Source: Byssochlamys sp. IMV 00236
Lineage: Eukaryota; Ascomycota; Eurotiomycetes; Eurotiales; Thermoascaceae
Length of the DNA stretch: 64,000 bases
NCBI GenBank assembly: GCA_001931875.2
Contig: MSJH02000655.1
Span: 113,421 to 177,420, forward strand
Direction of reading: 5' to 3'
Part shown: one piece after another, positions 60,890 to 64,000 of the stretch
Position numbering within the stretch: position 1 is the stretch's first letter
How the letters are laid out: every line of letters begins with the position of its first letter
Notes under the pieces: generated by a model
Databases searched by the model: none
What the model saw: only the letters and a program-made list of their open reading frames with translations
Told to the model about the DNA's origin: nothing
Position numbers and translations under genes: made by a program

Positions 60890-63800
60890 ATACCGATGCT
60901 TAAAAATTCTAGAGTACTATATTTTAAAGGGGATAATATTACTTATTACTTAAAGCTTTTTAAAAGGCTATATAAGGTAAATTAACTCTTAGAAAAAGAA
61001 AAAATTAAATAGTTTATAGATTATTATAGCCTATTAATATTATTATAAATAAATATTTAATCTAAATATAAAAAAAAGAATTATCTAAAACTAATAAAAG
61101 CAATTAAATAAGAGTATATTTACTATAATAAGCACTAAAAGAAATATAATATCTAATAGCTAAAAAGGTTTAAAAATATAAAATATAATAGCTCTAAAAA
61201 TCTAAGGGAGTATAACTAAGAATATTAAGCTGTATTAAAAGCGCTAGTAACTTTAAATAAGTTAAACTAATACTTACAGGGAGTTTAGTATTTTTAAGAA
61301 CTTTTAGAGAAGCTTAAATAGTAAATAGTTTAAGAGTTAAATATAAATTACTATATTCTATCTATTATTAAATATATTAATTTCTATAAAGAGGTAGTAA
61401 ATAGAGTAAGAATAATTAAAACCTTTTACTACCTTAATAATAATAAACTAAAGAAAGATTAAGATATAATAGCTTTAATAAAGGAGAAAATAATTAAAGA
61501 AAGCAATATATAACTTCTTATTAAACCTAATAAAACCTACCTAAATAAGAATAAAAATAGGACTAAATAATAGAGTACTAAAATAAAGTTAATAAAATAG
61601 TTATAAATTAATTAGTTAATAAAAGAGTTTAAGAAGTTAAAATTATATAGTATATAATATATAAGAAGGCCTAATAATAGTATGCCTAATACTAGTATAA
61701 ATATATAAATTAGGGCACCTTTAGGATTTAATCTAACTAGAGAATCTAGAATATCTCTAAATTTATATAACTTCTGCTGGGCTCTTAATTATATTTAATC
61801 TTATTATCTAGATTTAAAAAGCCTTTTAAATTAGAAGCTTATCTATTAAAAAAAAGATTATAAACTTTATTTTAGGCTAGAAAGATAAAATAAAGAAGTT
61901 ATTTATCTTATATAGGGGAATATATTATAAAAAAAGATTATTAAATAGAGACTAAAAGAAGAGTAAAAAAATATTAGCTTAATTAGGTATAATATTTAGT
62001 TAATTATGCTAGAATAGCTTAAGGATAACTTAAGTTTTAAGGAAGAAGCTAGGAATATTATAAAAAATTACTATTTTATTAATATAATAAGATTAAATAA
62101 GTCTTAAAAAGTAAAGAAAAAATAAAGCGGGATTAAATAATTATATAAAGAAAAATTATAGAAAGTAATTAAATAAAAATAGAGATTTTTTCTAATTAAG
62201 ATAAATTAATTTAGTAATTATTAGCCTTTAAGTATAATTGAAAAAATAAGAATAATTAAAGAAAAAATAAAGAATATACCTAAGCAGAGTAAGGATAAAA
62301 AGGTTATTAAAATAAAAAAGAAATAAAAGTTAAAAAAGTTTAAAATTATAAATAAGCTAAAAGGGACTATTAATATAATAGGGGTTATAAATTAGATATT
62401 AAATATTAAAGTTCAGATATTAATTTAAGACCTTATTAGTCTATCTCCTAATTTATATAAGGCCTTATTTATTTTATAACTATAGCAGGTAATAATAAAG
62501 ATAATATTTTATAATATTAAAGGAATATAGTTTAATGCCTCTATATTAAATATAAAGTATATAGTAAATAGTGCGGATTAATGCACTTATATATCCTTAT
62601 AACTTAAGCCTCTTAATAAAGATAAGGTACTATATATAGCTGCAACTCTAAAGTTACTAATTAGAATTAATAGTTATAAGAAAATATAAAATATTATAAT
62701 AGATAGTAGAGCTAAAATTAATATAATATATAAAGATATAATAAATTACTATAAACTTATTATAAGCCAGAAATTTAAAAGTAATATAATATTAATAGAT
62801 AGTAGGCAAACTCCTTTTATAGGTCTCTATAAAGAGATACCTATATAAATAAGATCTTTTTATTATAAGGTCCCTTTCTTTATAGTAAATAATAAGATTA
62901 ACTATAATTATATTCTGGGACGGCCTTTTAAGTATTAAATATATTTATAATATATTACTTTATTAGATAAAATAGTAAAGAGTATAATTTATTCTATAGA
63001 CTAAAAAAATTAAGCTATTATTTAGGTATTTTTAATAGATAACCTAAGAAATAAATTAAGAGAAAAAATATTGCGCAATCTATTATCCTAGGTATAAGAA
63101 TTATTAAACTAGAATTAAAAAAAATAATAAATATTAGACTAAGAATAAAAAAGGCCTATAGGAGCTATACTTAATAAATAATATTAACTTTAAAATAAGT
63201 AAGGAAATTAAAAGCAAAGAAATAAGGATATTTAAACCTATTAAATTAAATAAAGGAGTTAGAAGGTTATAAGAGTATAGACTATCTAGAAGATATAACC
63301 TTTTTACTATAAAAATAAAATATTCTATTAATATATAGTATAAAAAGAAATATAAAAAGATTTATCTAATAAATATATTAAACAGACCTATAATAGCTCT
63401 AGGGGAGTTATTAAAATAAAAAAAAATTATTAGAGAATATTATTATAGGAACCTCTAAAAAAATATAAAAAAAATATATAAAGGATTTACTAAATATATC
63501 TAGTTAAAGATATTAGATATTAAGAGAGAAATAAGATTAATACTAGACTATCTAAAGAATCTCATTATAAATAACAATTTATAGCTAAGAGAAAAAAAAC
63601 TATTAATAAAAATACTTTTTGCCTAAAAAATAGTCTTTATCTAGACCTTTAAAAAGATTAAATAAATATATCTAGAGGTTATACCTTTAATTGCTATTTA
63701 GACTATAAATTATAAATTATAACAGGTAAAAAGCTTCTTAATATTAAAAATACTCTATAATATAATATAAGAAATAATAAAAGAGAGGATAAATATAGGG

Positions 63801-64000
63801 ATCCTTAAATATAGTTAAGGATCTTACTAAAATCTATAGTTCCTAATAAAAAAGAAAAATAATAAATATTAGCTAATTAATATAGCTATAAAAGTTAATT
63901 AAGTAATAATATAAGATGCTAATCTGCCCCCTTTAGCTAATAAGTTCTTAGAAGAGTTTAATAAAATATTAGTATTAATATTTATAGACTTATTCTCTAG
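60890..64000 (+). mobile_element. Degenerate Ty3/Gypsy retrotransposon B, cut by window edge
   Basis: A second, different element in the same direction. A gag-like start (YFKGDNITYYLKLFKRLY) lies near 60925-60980. A retroviral-type protease spans 62640-63000, with DSR (for DSG) at 62702-62710 and ILGRPF intact at 62922-62939. The N-terminal part of a reverse transcriptase begins near 63830, with DANLPPLANKFLEEF at 63915-63959, and runs off the right edge. Stops and substitutions again follow the RIP pattern. The protease and RT start differ from element A, so they are not copies of one family. Confidence 0.7.

Overview
The window is nuclear DNA of a filamentous ascomycete, most likely an Aspergillus-like member of the Eurotiales. 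Protein-coding genes are split by short introns (mostly 47-130 nt) with GT donors and CTRAC-type branch sites. The tRNA carries a short intron after the anticodon. Several proteins have forms typical of Eurotiomycetes: an AcuK-type Zn2Cys6 regulator, a fused pseudouridine glycosidase-kinase, and a MeaA-type ammonium permease. The species cannot be fixed from sequence alone.

Layout. 1-3.3 kb: cog4 (Golgi tethering). 3.7 kb: an intron-containing tRNA-Pro(CGG), then a gene-poor stretch. 5.5-9.3 kb: ammonium permease with a long leader and an upstream cluster of GATA and CCAAT sites. 10.6-13.9 kb (minus): Golgi Ca2+/Mn2+ pump. 14.9-16.7 kb: cohesin kleisin. 18.2-19.1 kb: small membrane protein of unknown function. 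20.6-23.0 kb: 11-exon MFS transporter. 23.5-24.9 kb (minus): riboflavin kinase. 25.4-26.7 kb (minus): TAF14-like YEATS protein. 27.5-29.8 kb (minus): acuK. 32.8-34.2 kb: dienelactone-hydrolase/SnoaL-like fusion. 34.9-37.6 kb (minus): pseudouridine-5'-phosphate glycosidase/pseudouridine kinase fusion, divergent from ost1 (37.9-39.7 kb). 40.4-43.1 kb (minus): polyphosphate polymerase vtc4. 45.7-49.1 kb (minus): mcm4. 50.3-54.1 kb: CSC1/OSCA-like channel.

From about 54.86 kb to the right edge the DNA changes abruptly to extremely AT-rich, ORF-free sequence with almost no CA or TG dinucleotides. This is the pattern of saturating repeat-induced point mutation (RIP). Degenerate Ty3/Gypsy gag, protease, reverse transcriptase and RNase H can be read in it, with glutamine codons turned into stops. 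Two different elements are visible, and the second runs off the window. Such a block may be a heterochromatin island or the edge of a centromere.

The genes are mostly conserved housekeeping functions and do not form a biosynthetic cluster. Three act in the secretory pathway (cog4, the Golgi pump, ost1). Two act in the chromosome cycle (kleisin, mcm4), and both have ACGCG (MCB-like) motifs upstream. The ammonium permease and vtc4 carry candidate nitrogen (GATA) and phosphate (CACGTG) sites. Exon structures were worked out by hand from splice signals, reading-frame phase and remembered family conservation. Every multi-exon model closes in frame. No plainly new biological system was found. The most unusual items are the RIP block, the enzyme fusions, the very small first exons, the AAG acceptors and the three introns that keep an open frame.
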